Origin: Podarcis raffonei
Taxonomy: Eukaryota > Chordata > Lepidosauria > Squamata > Lacertidae
Direction: 5' to 3'
Length of the DNA stretch: 64,000 bases
Assembly (NCBI RefSeq): GCF_027172205.1
Contig: NC_070603.1
Coordinates: 34,901,001 to 34,965,000, forward strand
Shown here piece after piece: positions 24,401-34,420 of the stretch. Position 1 is the stretch's first letter. Each line of letters opens with the position of its first letter. The position numbers and the translations under genes are program-made. The notes beneath the pieces were generated by a model that ran no database searches, was not told the origin of the DNA, and saw only the letters and a program-made list of their open reading frames with translations.

Positions 24401-27400
24401 TAAGAATTTTAGGCAATGTAAGTTAGCCCTCACCGAGTTACCATTCCCAGCAGCCTTTAGCAAACTAGAATGCCCAGAATTCTTTGAAGGAAAGTATGTG
24501 CTTTAAATATATAGTATATATACATCCTGAGAGAACTGATCATGTAAATTAAACAGCGGCTTTTCTTTGCCTGTTAGGGTTGTCATATTTCAAGAAGTGA
24601 AAATCCGATTTTAAAGCTTTTTTTTTCTTTTCCAGAAATTCACCAAAAAATCAACACTTCTGAAACAGGTTGCCATACATTTGGGTTATCCCAGACATTT
24701 TAACTGGCTTGCAAAAATTCTGCCCTGACGCCATTTTCAACAGACAAATCCTGGCTATATCCAGAAAATTCTGGATGTATGGCAGCCCTACCTAAGTGTA
24801 TTCTTGATTTAAAAGCGTCCTAATAAGAAGGTTCCAACATAAATCAACCTCCTGCTTCTTAATGCTTCTTTGGGTTGTACCCAGCTAAATCACTCTGTGC
24901 ATGGAGCAGCTTCCGTGAACACAATGGCACTTGTCCTCCCTCTCCTACCCCTGCCCCAAATCTGCTAATGGGGTTCCCCCTACCCTTATGCCTTGTAGAA
25001 ATTTCAAATAACCAGATGAAATCACTTTGAGACTGAGACACAAAGGTCTTATTGGAGTGGATCTAGTTACTGGCATGTCTCGGCTGGGAATGCAAGGTTA
25101 TAGAATGCTAGTGCTAAGCCACCATCTATTTTGGGGCACTTCCATACTAGGCGTTTAGTGTGGAATAGCCAAGCTGTGTTCATTCACTGTTTTCAGGGCA
25201 CGCACATGATGCCATTGTCCAATCACTGTTGCCCTGTATTTCCCCATCTATTCCCCAGCAGCTACATCATGCCTAGTGTGAGGTGAACAGAACTTGTTGT
25301 TGTTTAGTCGTTCAGTCGTGTCCGACTCTTCGTGACCCCATGGACCAGAGCATGCCAGGCACTTCTGTCTTCCACTGCCTCCCGCAGTTTGGTCAAACTC
25401 ATGCTGGTAGCTTCGAGAACACTATCCAACCATCTCGTCCTCTGTCATCCCCTTCTCCTTGTGCCCTCCATCTTTCCCAACATCAGGGTCTTTTCCAGGG
25501 AGTCTTCTCTTCTCATGAGGTGACCAAAGTATTGGAGCCTCAGCTTCACGATCTGTCCTTCCAGTGAGCACTCAGGGCTGATTTCCTTAAGAATGGATAG
25601 GTTTGATCGTCTTGCAGTCCATGGGACTCTCAAGAGTCTCCTCCAGCACCTTAATTCAAAAGCATCAATTCTTCGGCAGTCAGCCTTCTTTATGGTCCAG
25701 CTTTCACTTCCATACATCACTACTGGGAAAACCATAGCTTCTACTATACGGACCTTTGTTAGCAAGAACAGAACTTAGGAAGTACAAATAGAAAAAGTGA
25801 AATGCTCCTAAACACTGTTGGGAAAAGTCAAGAGTCCTTCTACTTGCAGCTTATAATAGAAAAGTAATTATTTGATAGAGCTAGGAAAGATCCATCTAAC
25901 ATCCTTTCATTTTGCAGCAAAATTTTTCATGGGAGTTTTCCTGCTGATGGTTGTCAGCCTCCTTGAGAATTATGTGACAAGGTCTCTGAAGGAGATGAAA
26001 CCTCCCCGTTGGTTCCTCAAATGCGAGAGACTCATTTCCTCTAGGAGAAAGAAGAAAACATCTGAAAAATACGTTCCTTATCCTGGTCAGTATTCATAAG
26101 AAATTAATACTTTGATTGAACAGCCTCAAACCCATAAATTGCTGCACAGCAAGTCAGTGTTTCATGGCATCCAAGATCAGATCAACCTGTGAATGGTCTG
26201 TTTCCTTTGCATTTGTGAGCACAAAAGGCTGACAACATTTTACACACACACACATTTAAAATTGTACAAGTTGAAAGAGAATAATAGTGAACAGCAGCCA
26301 GCACAGAGAGAGGGAGGGAAGGTGCAAATCATATATGCCAAAATATGCAGAAGGGGCTCCTGTGTTAGGTCTCAAAGGTTTACAAAGACCACTGTGAAGA
26401 CTGAAGACCCCTGCGACAGACAGCCCATAATTCATTTTTCAAAAAGTAAATGCAAAAGGAGGAGGGCAAAGGGAAGACACATTATGGAAAATTGTTTACT
26501 ATGGATTTTGAATGTGAGCCCACTATACCCCAGTATCGTTTGCATGTGAAAGTACCTGGAGTATTTCCTGACAGGATGTGCTATTTGTCTAAAGCTACCC
26601 AAGCTCAGGCTCGGGTGTCAGCCTAGCATTTATAAATTTGTGATTTATTTATTTATTTAGGTACACCTCTAAATAAATACCCAGGCCTTTGACACCTGGG
26701 ATGTGTGTTTTCAAGGCCTGCCCTATCCCTGTGCTTGTAATCTGTTTTGGCTGTTTTTAATTTGGATTTTTAAACTGTTGTAACCTGCGCTGACACCTGC
26801 AGGTGAAGGGTAATACAGGCGATGCTGATGCTAGATTTATGTAAGATTTGGTTGAATGATCCTCAAGGTACCTTATAACAGATTATTGCAAAACACACAC
26901 TGGACAAATGAACAGAGTGTGCTGCCTTCCAGCTCCACTGTCTGAAATAAAATGTTATTACTTTTAAAATTATTATTATTATTATTAATTAAATTTACCG
27001 GTATATACTGCCCTTCATAGCAAGATCACAGGGCGGTTCACAGAATAAAACACAGGATAAAAACAAAAGTAAATAATTAAAACAAAACAATAACCCCCAC
27101 AGACACATTTAAAAGACTACACTTAATATGGGGAGCTTTGGGGCCCTTTCTGATACAAATTGCCCTCTCTTGGGGGTACTTTGCAAGGGACAGGGAACTC
27201 ATTAGAATTATATTCTATGCAGGTTCAGTGCAGTGTGCTCTTTGTCCCAGCCCAGCCCAAGCTCAATGGGCTCAGAGAGAGAAGGAGTTTATAGTGTGCA
27301 AAAAACCTTTGAAAAACTCATTTTAGAAGTTCTAAAAATGACTGATAGAAGGCCAGGGCAACCCTCATTATTACAAGTGATACACAAACCAGGTTTGAGT

Positions 27401-27451
27401 AGTGGGGAAGAGCCAGAGGTCCCCAGAGCAGAAAATATTCCACAGTTTATT

Positions 27452-27485
<34 letters not shown>

Positions 27486-28364
27486 TATGTCTGATATGAA
27501 GTTTAAGAAACGATTGGAATAAAGAATTGGAATGTTCACTATTACCTAGACAGCAGGAAAATGTCGTGGCTTCAGTATTAGACGTATCAGTGGAACTTAA
27601 ACCAAGACTTATACAACAGAAAATACTATTTGGAATCTATTGAGCTCTCTTACATTTGTATAAGAAAGGACTATCTAATGTAGCTCTTTGTTGGAGATGT
27701 AATATGGGCAATATGTCTTTGAAACACATGCTTTTACTGTAGAATCCATTTTTGCTGTCCGGTTGCCAATTTTGATACAACAGGTATATAGTTTAAGAGC
27801 ATACTCACCTTTGAAAATCTTAATTTTTTTCCGTTTATAAACAAGACACTATATACAGTCCAGCACTTTCTCCCAAAACTTAGTAAGTTTGGTGCACAGT
27901 AAAAAATTGCACAGCTGATTCTATATGACACTGGATGTCCCCTGTGCAGTGTTTGGTCCTCAAATATCATAGAAAGCCTTATGAAGGCATAATTTGCCAT
28001 CTGTAGCTGAGCCATAATATCATCATCGCCTCTGGCCCAGAACGTCCAGTGATAGAGCTCCAACTTAGCTAAGGATTTGCAACATGTGCTTCTTTATATT
28101 TCAGATGAGCAGAAAGAGCCCTGTGATCATGTCCTGGCAGGCAAAGAAGATGCAGAAGCAGAGGCTTACATCTTTCTCAGAAGTATCTATTCAGAGGTGA
28201 AACAGATGAGGGAACAGCTATTTCCCGAGAAGAGCCAAATGGCTACCAATGCAGAATGGAACAGGATCATGGCTATTACTGAGAGCCTGTTTTTCTATGC
28301 TCGGCTGATTTTCTCAGTATTGTTTATAGCATACATTATTCTGAAATGGAGGAGTGAAATGTGA
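15911..28364 (+). CDS. 5-HT3-like pentameric ligand-gated ion channel subunit, copy 2 (complete)
   Basis: Nine coding exons: 15911-15956, 16126-16286, 16485-16529, 17769-17878, 20487-20656, 21731-21891, 23511-23721, 25918-26085, 28105-28364; 443 residues. The start was chosen because it opens a hydrophobic signal peptide (MWKSFVCCALFALFP) joined in phase 1. Exon 8 uses the weaker donor GTCAGT. Seen: DWRKPLTVELDF, EKLQVITTYFW, DFVSWN, a Cys loop CSLHIFTFPFDKQAC, M1 to M4 and an MA helix. M2 has E-1', T6' and L9', but Glu at 10' and Ser at 20', where copy 1 and 5-HT3A have Asp. The loop-B Trp is replaced (VLSPMHS). Extra extracellular cysteines (WNC, DFC) match those of copy 1. Exon count and phases equal copy 1, so the pair arose by tandem duplication. 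Nothing suggests decay. Closest to HTR3C/D/E from memory; the ligand is not known. Confidence 0.92.
16745..17188 (+). repeat. L2-like LINE fragment
   Basis: Frame pieces LNDCNALFVGLPL and KLQLVQNGAARLLTG are diagnostic of the L2-type ORF C-terminus. It is decayed, lies in intron 3 of receptor copy 2, and is followed by a younger Sauria-type SINE. Confidence 0.6.
17202..17547 (-). mobile_element. Sauria-type tRNA-derived SINE, full length
   Basis: On the minus strand it starts GGGACGCGGGTGGCGCTGTG, has a tRNA-like B box (GGTTCGAATCC), and ends with AGAGTCGGTCATGACTGGAC followed by TTTACC repeats. The perfect 13-bp target duplication TTATACTGATTTA is at 17189-17201 and 17548-17560. The 3' tail resembles the BovB end at 25296-25340. 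It lies in intron 3 of receptor copy 2. Confidence 0.85.
18209..18658. mobile_element. hAT (Charlie-like) non-autonomous element
   Basis: Ends CAGAGATTTTCAACC and GGTTGTAAACCACTG. The 8-bp target duplication CATTATAT/CATTATAC (18201-18208, 18659-18666) has one mismatch. At 450 bp it has no transposase ORF. It lies in intron 4 of receptor copy 2. Confidence 0.75.
19200..19441 (+). mobile_element. Tigger-like MITE, copy F
   Basis: Family ends with TA flanks (19198-19199, 19442-19443). The interior is more diverged than in copies C and D. It lies in intron 4 of receptor copy 2. Confidence 0.75.
21167..21393 (-). mobile_element. Tigger-like MITE, copy G, next to a (CA)n tract
   Basis: Ends CAGTAGTACCTCGGGTTACA and CCGAGGTACCACTG. 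The right TA (21394-21395) runs directly into a CA repeat at about 21397-21441. It lies in intron 5 of receptor copy 2. Confidence 0.7.
21397..21441. repeat. (CA)n microsatellite
   Basis: About 22 uninterrupted CA units immediately after MITE copy G. Confidence 0.9.
22436..22681 (+). repeat. CORE-SINE (MIR-like, tRNA-derived)
   Basis: The tRNA-like head has GTGTAGTGGTTACGAAC and GGTTCGCTTCCC (B box). A CORE-type middle has TGGGTGACCTTGGGCTAGTC. The 3' end (GATAAAGCGGCATATCAAAT) is followed by (CTT)n. A fragment of the same tail is at 10171-10207 in antisense. It lies in intron 6 of receptor copy 2. Confidence 0.7.
23831..23925. repeat. Short palindromic dispersed repeat
   Basis: GCGCAATCCTATGCATG and its near-complement GTATAGGATTACAACC bracket TCTACTCAGAAGCAA. 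Decayed relatives occur near 30572, 33802 and 46750. It is probably a MITE, class not certain. Confidence 0.45.
24589..24790. mobile_element. hAT-like MITE with inverted ends
   Basis: The left end TTAGGGTTGTCATA and right end TATGGCAGCCCTA are inverted repeats around a 200-bp non-coding core. No clear target duplication was found. It lies in intron 7 of receptor copy 2. Confidence 0.45.
25296..25765 (-). mobile_element. RTE-BovB LINE, 5'-truncated 3' end
   Basis: The minus strand encodes the C-terminal end of the BovB reverse-transcriptase ORF (MLTKVRIVEAMVFPVVMYGS, SESWTIKKAD, RRIDAFELRCWRRLLRVPW, LQYFGHLMRR). It ends in the typical BovB 3' UTR, the antisense of TCAGTCGTGTCCGACTCTTC. The perfect 11-bp target duplication GAACAGAACTT is at 25285-25295 and 25766-25776. 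About 470 bp is kept. It lies in intron 7 of receptor copy 2. BovB is the family known for horizontal transfer between squamates and other animals. Confidence 0.88.
26955..27115 (-). repeat. L2-like LINE 3' tail, antisense
   Basis: An ATT-rich tract is followed by TATACTGCCCTTCATAGCAA and GGGCGGTTCACAGAATAAAA, the antisense 3' end of the L2 family. It lies in intron 8 of receptor copy 2. Confidence 0.5.
27451..27485. repeat. (AAC)n microsatellite
   Basis: About 11 AAC units, directly before a decayed L1-like stretch. Confidence 0.85.
27490..28060. repeat. Decayed L1-like LINE pieces in opposite orientations
   Basis: Plus-strand 27490-27740 reads LIQQKILFGIY and ALCWRCNMGN, like the L1 ORF2 C-terminal zinc knuckle. 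Minus-strand 28060-27745 reads FWEKVLDCI and LVYKRKKIKIFKGEYAL in one frame. The orientation change near 27742 would fit a 5' inversion. Both matches are weak. Confidence 0.35.
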
Positions 28365-29003
28365 CCACGTGGTTAGCTGTTACATAATAATTAAAGGAAA
28401 TATTATGCATTTATCCCATCTTTTCTTCCAGAAAGTTCAAGGTGGCATATAAGAGATCTGAGAGGAGGTATATGCAGCATACATTTTAAAGCACATTCCT
28501 TACACACAAAGTATAATGGAACTGTAGCTTACCTCTCACAAGGTCCACCCTAAAAGCCCAGCTATGAAAGCATCCTGCTTTCCAGAAGGCTTGTCCAATT
28601 ATTCCCTTTATATATTCAGTTATTCTATCATTTATTACAATATGAATATTGCACATCTCTGGTTGCAAAAACATTTGAGGATGAGGATGATATGACACCT
28701 GACAAACCCAACGTAAAGAAATCCCAAAAACCAAAACAGGCACAGAAGTCTAACCAAAAGCAAACTCTTAAAAATAAGGTTTGCAAGCAGAGCCTCAGTC
28801 CTTATAAGGCTTTAGAGGTTTAAAAGCATGACTTATTTATATTAATGCAGTTTAAGAACAACAGAAATCACCTGGCTCCTCTTGATATTCTCTGTATGTA
28901 ATACACGCACAAACACCCAGACACTGTCAGCACTTTCCTCCTATACTCCCCGCTGAGAAAGGAAAAAAAAATATCAGCAACTTTCTTCGCAGATAACAAA
29001 CGC
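28365..29003. other. 3' flank of receptor copy 2
   Basis: No gene is seen. An ATTAAA at about 28390 is a weak poly(A) signal candidate. A run of nine A at about 28963-28971 would read as a T-rich Pol III terminator for the tRNA gene on the minus strand. Confidence 0.4.
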
Positions 29004-29076
29004 CAACCACGAAGGGACTCGAACCCTCAATCTTCTGATCCGAAGTCAGACGCCTTATCCATTAGGCCACGTGGTC
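29004..29076 (-). tRNA. tRNA-Arg, anticodon TCG
   Basis: On the minus strand the 73-base sequence begins GACCACGTGGCCTAATGG. The anticodon arm is CTGACTTCGGATCAG (anticodon TCG), and the T arm AGGGTTCGAGTCCCT carries a perfect B box. The acceptor stem pairs 7/7 if G1-U72 is allowed; the discriminator base is G. A T-run terminator follows about 30 bases downstream. No intron is present. I recall tRNA-Arg genes close to ATP5PD (ATP5H) in human 17q25, so this is probably syntenic. Confidence 0.95.
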
Positions 29077-30120
29077 ATCCATGAGGATGCTCTGCAAGAA
29101 ATCTTCCTTACCTGTTCATTTCCTGATTCGGGCATTATGTATAAACGGTCCTGCTGAAAACTGCGGACAAAGTCCGCGGCTTATTTCTACCTAGTGCTTA
29201 AACTCTCGATGGCGCTTTTTAGAAGGCAGCAGCGACAAATATCCCATAGAAGAAAGGCATACATCGGAACATCAGCTTCCAAAATAATATAAAATATAAA
29301 ATAGGGGCAGGGTGACGAGAGCCTGGCAAGCAAGCAAGAAAACCAACCGAAGTGAGTGGGCATGTTTGCATGATGCTCTGATTGAGCTCCCCTCTTGGAT
29401 CGTGCCCACTCGACACTCCCCTGGGGTGCTCAGTGCGCGCCTTTACGCTGCAAAGCTTTTCCGCGTCTCCGTTACTTCCTGCCCGCATCTCCCCTTGCCT
29501 CCCAGAATTCAGACGCGCAGCAGCATCAGGAGCACGCATGCACACGACCAGGCAGCCTGGGCTCGGCTGAAGGAATGCACGTGTGCGATTTATCCCGGCA
29601 ACAGCAAACGGACGTCTCCCTGGTCCGGATCAGCACGCTTGTTCACCCACATATTTGGAAGCCTGCTATTATGCGGGTCGTGAACGTGTTAAGCCAGGGA
29701 GGGACAAAAACTTCTCTCCAGGCCAAACACAGCGGGGGGGAGGGCAGCACGTGGCCGTGGGCGCGGCCAAGGCAGAAACTGGGTGGGCCCACTTTTCTTT
29801 CTCCCCTTTATTGATCCATCCTCTCTTCACCCTCACTCATACAGACGTCCATGCACACGCATACCCACATTCTTTCCCTTTAGGTTTTTTCCCCAAAATC
29901 ATTTTTATTAACCCCCCCCCAAAAAAAACCCCCAACCCCAATAAACACACTCGCACAACATTCATTTCCCCTTCCAGAGTGGGTCAGTGCCTGAGCACAA
30001 GTTGCTCACTTGCACAACTTGTGCATTAAGTCGTAGGTAGATAAAATGATGGTGCAAAGAGGAATGTGTTAGGAGTGCCCTTTTGCTGCTGCTGCTGCTT
30101 ACTACTACATCATTGTCATT
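29077..30120. other. Non-repetitive, partly GC-rich intergenic stretch
   Basis: From about 29216 to 29790 the DNA is richer in CpG than its surroundings (GTGCGCGCC, CCGCGTC, GACGCGCAGC) and contains an ETS-like ACTTCCTGCC. No conserved reading frame or known RNA is recognised. C- and A-runs lie at about 29900-29935. Confidence 0.35.
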
Positions 30121-30128
30121 GCTTAAAG

Positions 30129-30368
30129 CATGGGTAGGGAATCTAAGGTCCGGGGGCTGGATCCAGCCCAGTTGCCTTCTAAATCTGGCCCACGGACCAG
30201 CGTGTTTTTACATGAGAAGAATATGTCCTTTTATTTAAAATGCACCTCTGGGTTATTTGTGGGGTATAGGAATTCGTTCATTTCCCCCCCAAAAAATATA
30301 GTCTGGCCCCCCACAAGGTCTGAGGGACAGTGGACCGGCCCCCTGCTGAACAAGTTTGCTGACCCCTG
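30129..30368. mobile_element. hAT (Charlie-like) MITE
   Basis: A 240-bp element with ends CATGGGTAGGGAATC and GTTTGCTGACCCCTG. The perfect 8-bp target duplication GCTTAAAG is at 30121-30128 and 30369-30376. Confidence 0.8.
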
Positions 30369-30650
30369 GCTTAAAGCATTTTCGATTATCAATTTACATT
30401 CGTGAATATGACTTGTGAAACAAGTTCCCTTGAATTTGCTTCAAGTTAATGTAATGTATTTTCTGGCCATTATAGCCTTAGGTTATTTTTCCTGGTTTTA
30501 GCTTTAGAGCTACTGTAATTCATATATCTTCCAAGCTCAGGCCATTTGTGGTTATTATATTAGAATATGCAGATTAGGGTGCAATCCTCCGTACACTTAC
30601 CTGGGACTAAGCTCAATTGTACTCGGTGGTAATTACTTCCAGGTAGATTA

Positions 30651-30768
30651 AGGTAAAATGTAAAGGACCCCTGACAGTTAAGTCCAGTCGCATATGTCTC
30701 TGGAGTTGAGGCACTCATCTTGCTTTACTGGCCAAGGGAGCCGCTGTTTGTCCACAGACAGTAGTTTA
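30651..30768 (-). mobile_element. Sauria-type SINE, 5' truncated
   Basis: It has the SINE 3' part (antisense AAAGGACCCCTGACAG, TTAAGTCCAGTCGCA, GCCAAGGGAGCC). The perfect 11-bp target duplication CAGGTAGATTA is at 30640-30650 and 30769-30779. Confidence 0.7.
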
Positions 30769-31073
30769 CAGGTAGATTACTTCCATGTATGTGATGGTGC
30801 TGTCTGGGATTTTTCCACATTGCTTGGTGGTGTATGTTCCACTGAGTATGGTAAGGAATATGGTGTTGAATCTTTTCCTCTGTGCCTTATTTGTGGCATT
30901 CAGCTTGTTTAATATTTTTAAACATTATGTCAGTCATTACAAGGCAATCCTTCCATTCCCCGTATATTTAGAATTTGTTCTGAAAATGATATCTTTGTGC
31001 CTCAGGCCAGACCATGACTGAAAAGAATGTCATTTATATGTGATATTAACAACAAAAAATAAAAATGGAGTAT

Positions 31074-31075
<2 letters not shown>

Positions 31076-31121
<46 letters not shown>

Positions 31122-32290
31122 TTTATTTATATCCCGCCCTCCCCAGCCAAAGCCGGGCTCAGAGCAGCTAACATCAAATGTATAATACATTAACATAAAA
31201 TCAGACAATCAATTAAAATACATCCTCAAATCAGAGCAGGGTCAGAATAAAATCCAATCGGATGGCAACCCGCAGATTATGGTTGGGGACCTTAAATGCT
31301 CACCAGGCCCAACTGTTTGTGCTGAACTTATATGGGCCTGTGAGAAAAATTGGGAGGCCACTTTCATGCAAGTTCTTATGAAAGGGGAGAGGGAGTCAGA
31401 CTGAACTCCGACCAAAGGCCTGGCAGAACAGCCCCGTCTTGCATGCCCTGCGGAAAGATGTCAAGTCCCGCAGGGCCCTAGTCTCTTGTGACAGAGCGTT
31501 CCACCAGATCAGAGCCACAGCCGAAAAAGCCCTGGCTCTAGTTGAGGCCAGCCTAACCTCTCTGTGGCCTGGGACCTTCAAGATGTTTTTATTTGAAGAC
31601 TGTAAGTTCCTCTGTGGGACATACCAGGAGAGGCGGTCCCGTAGGTACGAGGGTCCTAGGCCGTATAGGGCTTTAAAGGTTAAAACCAGCACCTTAAACC
31701 TGATCCTGTACCCCACCGGGAGCCAGTGCAGCTGCTATAGCACCGGATGAATGTGATCTCGCAGCGAGGACCCTGTAAGGAGTCTCGCCGCGGCATTCTG
31801 CACCCGCTGGAGTTTCTGGGTCAGTCTCAAGGGCAGCCCCACGTAGAGCGAGTTACAATAATCCAGTCTGGAGGTGACCGTCGCGTGGATCACAGTGGCT
31901 AGGTCAGGGTGAGAGAGGTAAGGAGCCAACTGCTTAGCTTGGCAGAGATGAAAAAATGCCGCCTTTGTTGTAGCTGCAATCTGCGCCTCCCTGGAAAGGG
32001 AGGTGTCGAAGATTACACCCAGACTCTTAACGGACAGTGCTGGCACTAATTACACCCCCGCAAGAAATGGGAGTTGCCCCCCCATCCCATATCGTCCCTT
32101 CCCAGCCAAAAGACCTCTGTCTTCGAAGGATTTAACTTCAACCAGCTCCCACGTAACCATCCAGCCACAGCTTCCGAACATCTGATCAGTGTGTCTGGGG
32201 CCGAGTCAGGGTGGCCATCCATCAACAGAGAGTTGGGTGTCATCAGCATACTGGTTATAAAACCAAATCTCTGGTGTTTTAGGTTAGTAT
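31076..32290 (-). mobile_element. L2-like LINE, 5'-truncated, about 1.2 kb
   Basis: The (AATAAT)n at 31076-31118 is the tail. Reading the minus strand upward gives the 3' UTR, then the ORF C-terminus (FKVLVLTFKALYGLGPSYL; SRLDYCNSLYVGLPLRL; KLQRVQNAAARLLTG), and further up KLNPSKTEVFWLG of the reverse transcriptase. The frame is interrupted at several places. It lies between the tRNA gene and ATP5PD. Confidence 0.8.
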
Positions 32291-33934
32291 CTTCTTTTAT
32301 CACTGATAAAGTTTCTATGCCTTTCATAGATTCATGGGCATCAGTAATTCAACAATTGCTATCCTCATTATCACCACCTTTCCATGCTGGGGAAAAACCT
32401 GGCATTGCTACCACTAGTGCATAAACACAGAACTGGAAGGGGGGCAGGGGTTGCCAAGTCATTTCAGAACTTACACTGAGAAGATGGCTTATATTTCCTG
32501 TCTTTCATCAGGCAAATCCTATTCTCCACAATTTGTAATCCATCAAGCTGAACCCCACCCACCATCTATGGACTATGCACTGCTAAGTGCTCTTGATGAC
32601 CAGAAGCATGGCCACCCAACCTGTTTTTTGTAGGCAGCAAAAGCAGGATTATCATGTGAATCGATCTGACTAGCATTTGGCTCCATGACTCATGAGCTGC
32701 ATAGTCCTGGTCTGATTGCAGTTGCACTAATCAAAGCCACAATATCGCTCTATGGCATTGTTAAGGCTTACAAGACTTTTATAGGGGTAATTTCGCTTAT
32801 AGGCCAATTTAAATATTTATACTTTTATAGCAAAAAGTTTTCAAACAGTTCTTATTGGCAAAGGCCACGAATCTCTCAAAGCTACTGCAGTGGTGGCTTG
32901 CCAGGTGAACAGTGTATCCAGAATGCCACTTCTGGAAAACTCTTGATACTTCCGTGTTTTAGCACTACGGCCAAAAATACACTCAAAGGCAGGCTCAGAT
33001 ATATTAGTCTTTGCTACGTTAATTTTTTTAAAAAGCACCCTGGATAAACATTTTGAAGAACCATTCAGAAAGTTTATCGAGAGTACAGTGTGTATGTGTG
33101 TGTGTATATATATATATATATTCAATAGCTCACTTTGTGCCTGGCTCAAGGAGGGGTGGGGTGGAACCTCCTTGTGTTCTTTTAATGTACAAAGTTTGGA
33201 AAGCACCATGATGCAAAGTACTGGATGCAGGCTGGTGAAAATGAAATTCACTCACAACAAAAGTTGTCCAAGGCCAATGATACAGCACATCCTGGTGTTT
33301 GTGTTCAGTCTCTTGTGGGTGGGGTTATGCTCATTTTTAGGGATCAAGGTATTAATTCCAGTTCTGTTCCTGAATGCTTAGGTAGCGCCTTTTTTTAGTA
33401 TTAGCTGTATGCTAGCTACACCCTCTTGTGGGGAAGGACGCTCGTGCCAATGTACTGCAGGCGACAATGCAGAGCCTTTCAAACACAATCAGAAACTGCA
33501 GCAGGTCCAGAACATAAAAGCCGCATTATTAATCTGGACCGGCCACAAGAATGTGCTACAATGGTGCTTGAAGAACTTTACTGGCTTCTTAGCACAATTC
33601 AAAAATGTTGGTGTTGACTTTAAAGCCATCCGTGGTCAGTGATCAGAGCACCTAAACAATTGCCCACTCCGGGGTGGGGAGGCCCAGGACTGGGGACCAA
33701 ATGGGGGTCCTCCAAAAAATCAACTTAAAGTTAGAATCTGGGGCCAAGATTAGCAATTTTAGCTGAACCACTCAGGCTTTCAATCCTCAAAAAAAGAAGT
33801 TTAAGGCAACAATCCTACACAGCCTTATTTGGGATCCATACTGAACTCTATGGATCTTATTTCCAAGCAAATATGCACAAATCAATAACAAGAGGCAAGA
33901 CAAAACAGGACTACTAAGATTCCTGTAGGATTAC
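32291..33934. other. Intergenic downstream of ATP5PD; small L2 piece only
   Basis: No gene is recognised. A (TG)n/(TA)n tract lies at about 33090-33120. A decayed plus-strand L2 fragment (KLQQVQNIKAALL, VGVDFKAI) lies at about 33480-33640. Confidence 0.35.
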
Positions 33935-33940
33935 TTTATT
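33935..33940 (-). promoter_or_regulatory. Poly(A) signal of ATP5PD
   Basis: AATAAA on the minus strand, 64 bases after the stop codon. Confidence 0.75.
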
Positions 33941-34003
33941 TAACATACCCCCAGGGATTCTAGAGTTGATGGATACAGCAAAGTTCTTTTGGATAGACAG
34001 CTC

Positions 34004-34373
34004 TTACAATTCAGCAATAGGCCTGTGTGGCCAAAACGGGTATTTTTCTTTGTCCAGCCTACTTCCTGGAAATGCCTCTTGGAAATCTTCCATTGTCATC
34101 TGATCAAAAGGAATCATGCTTCTAACCTTCTGAAGCTTGAAAAGAAAAGACAATAGCCCATCATTAGTACATTATGAAGAAGACTACTTAAAATAAAAAG
34201 AACAGATCTTTATTAGGAGAACGCAACGTGGTGGAGCAGACTACTTACACCACGAAAATCACCAACTTACCTCTTTCTCATGCTCAACAACACGTTGCTT
34301 AGAGGCTTGTATGAAAGAAGCAGCATTCTTGTCCTGCAACACAGCAAATTATTCACTTCGCATATTAGTGATC

Positions 34374-34420
<47 letters not shown>

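Noticed and set aside
27451-27485. Regular short repeats as a possible CRISPR array
   Set aside because: These are uninterrupted trinucleotide units without spacers, in an animal genome.
28361-28374. GACCACGTGG right at the stop of receptor copy 2, identical to the start of the tRNA-Arg
   Set aside because: Only ten bases match and no other tRNA part follows; treated as coincidence.
29312-30029. Cluster of open frames of 60-150 codons
   Set aside because: The frames overlap in all phases in a GC-rich region, with low-complexity or basic translations and no homology that I recognise.
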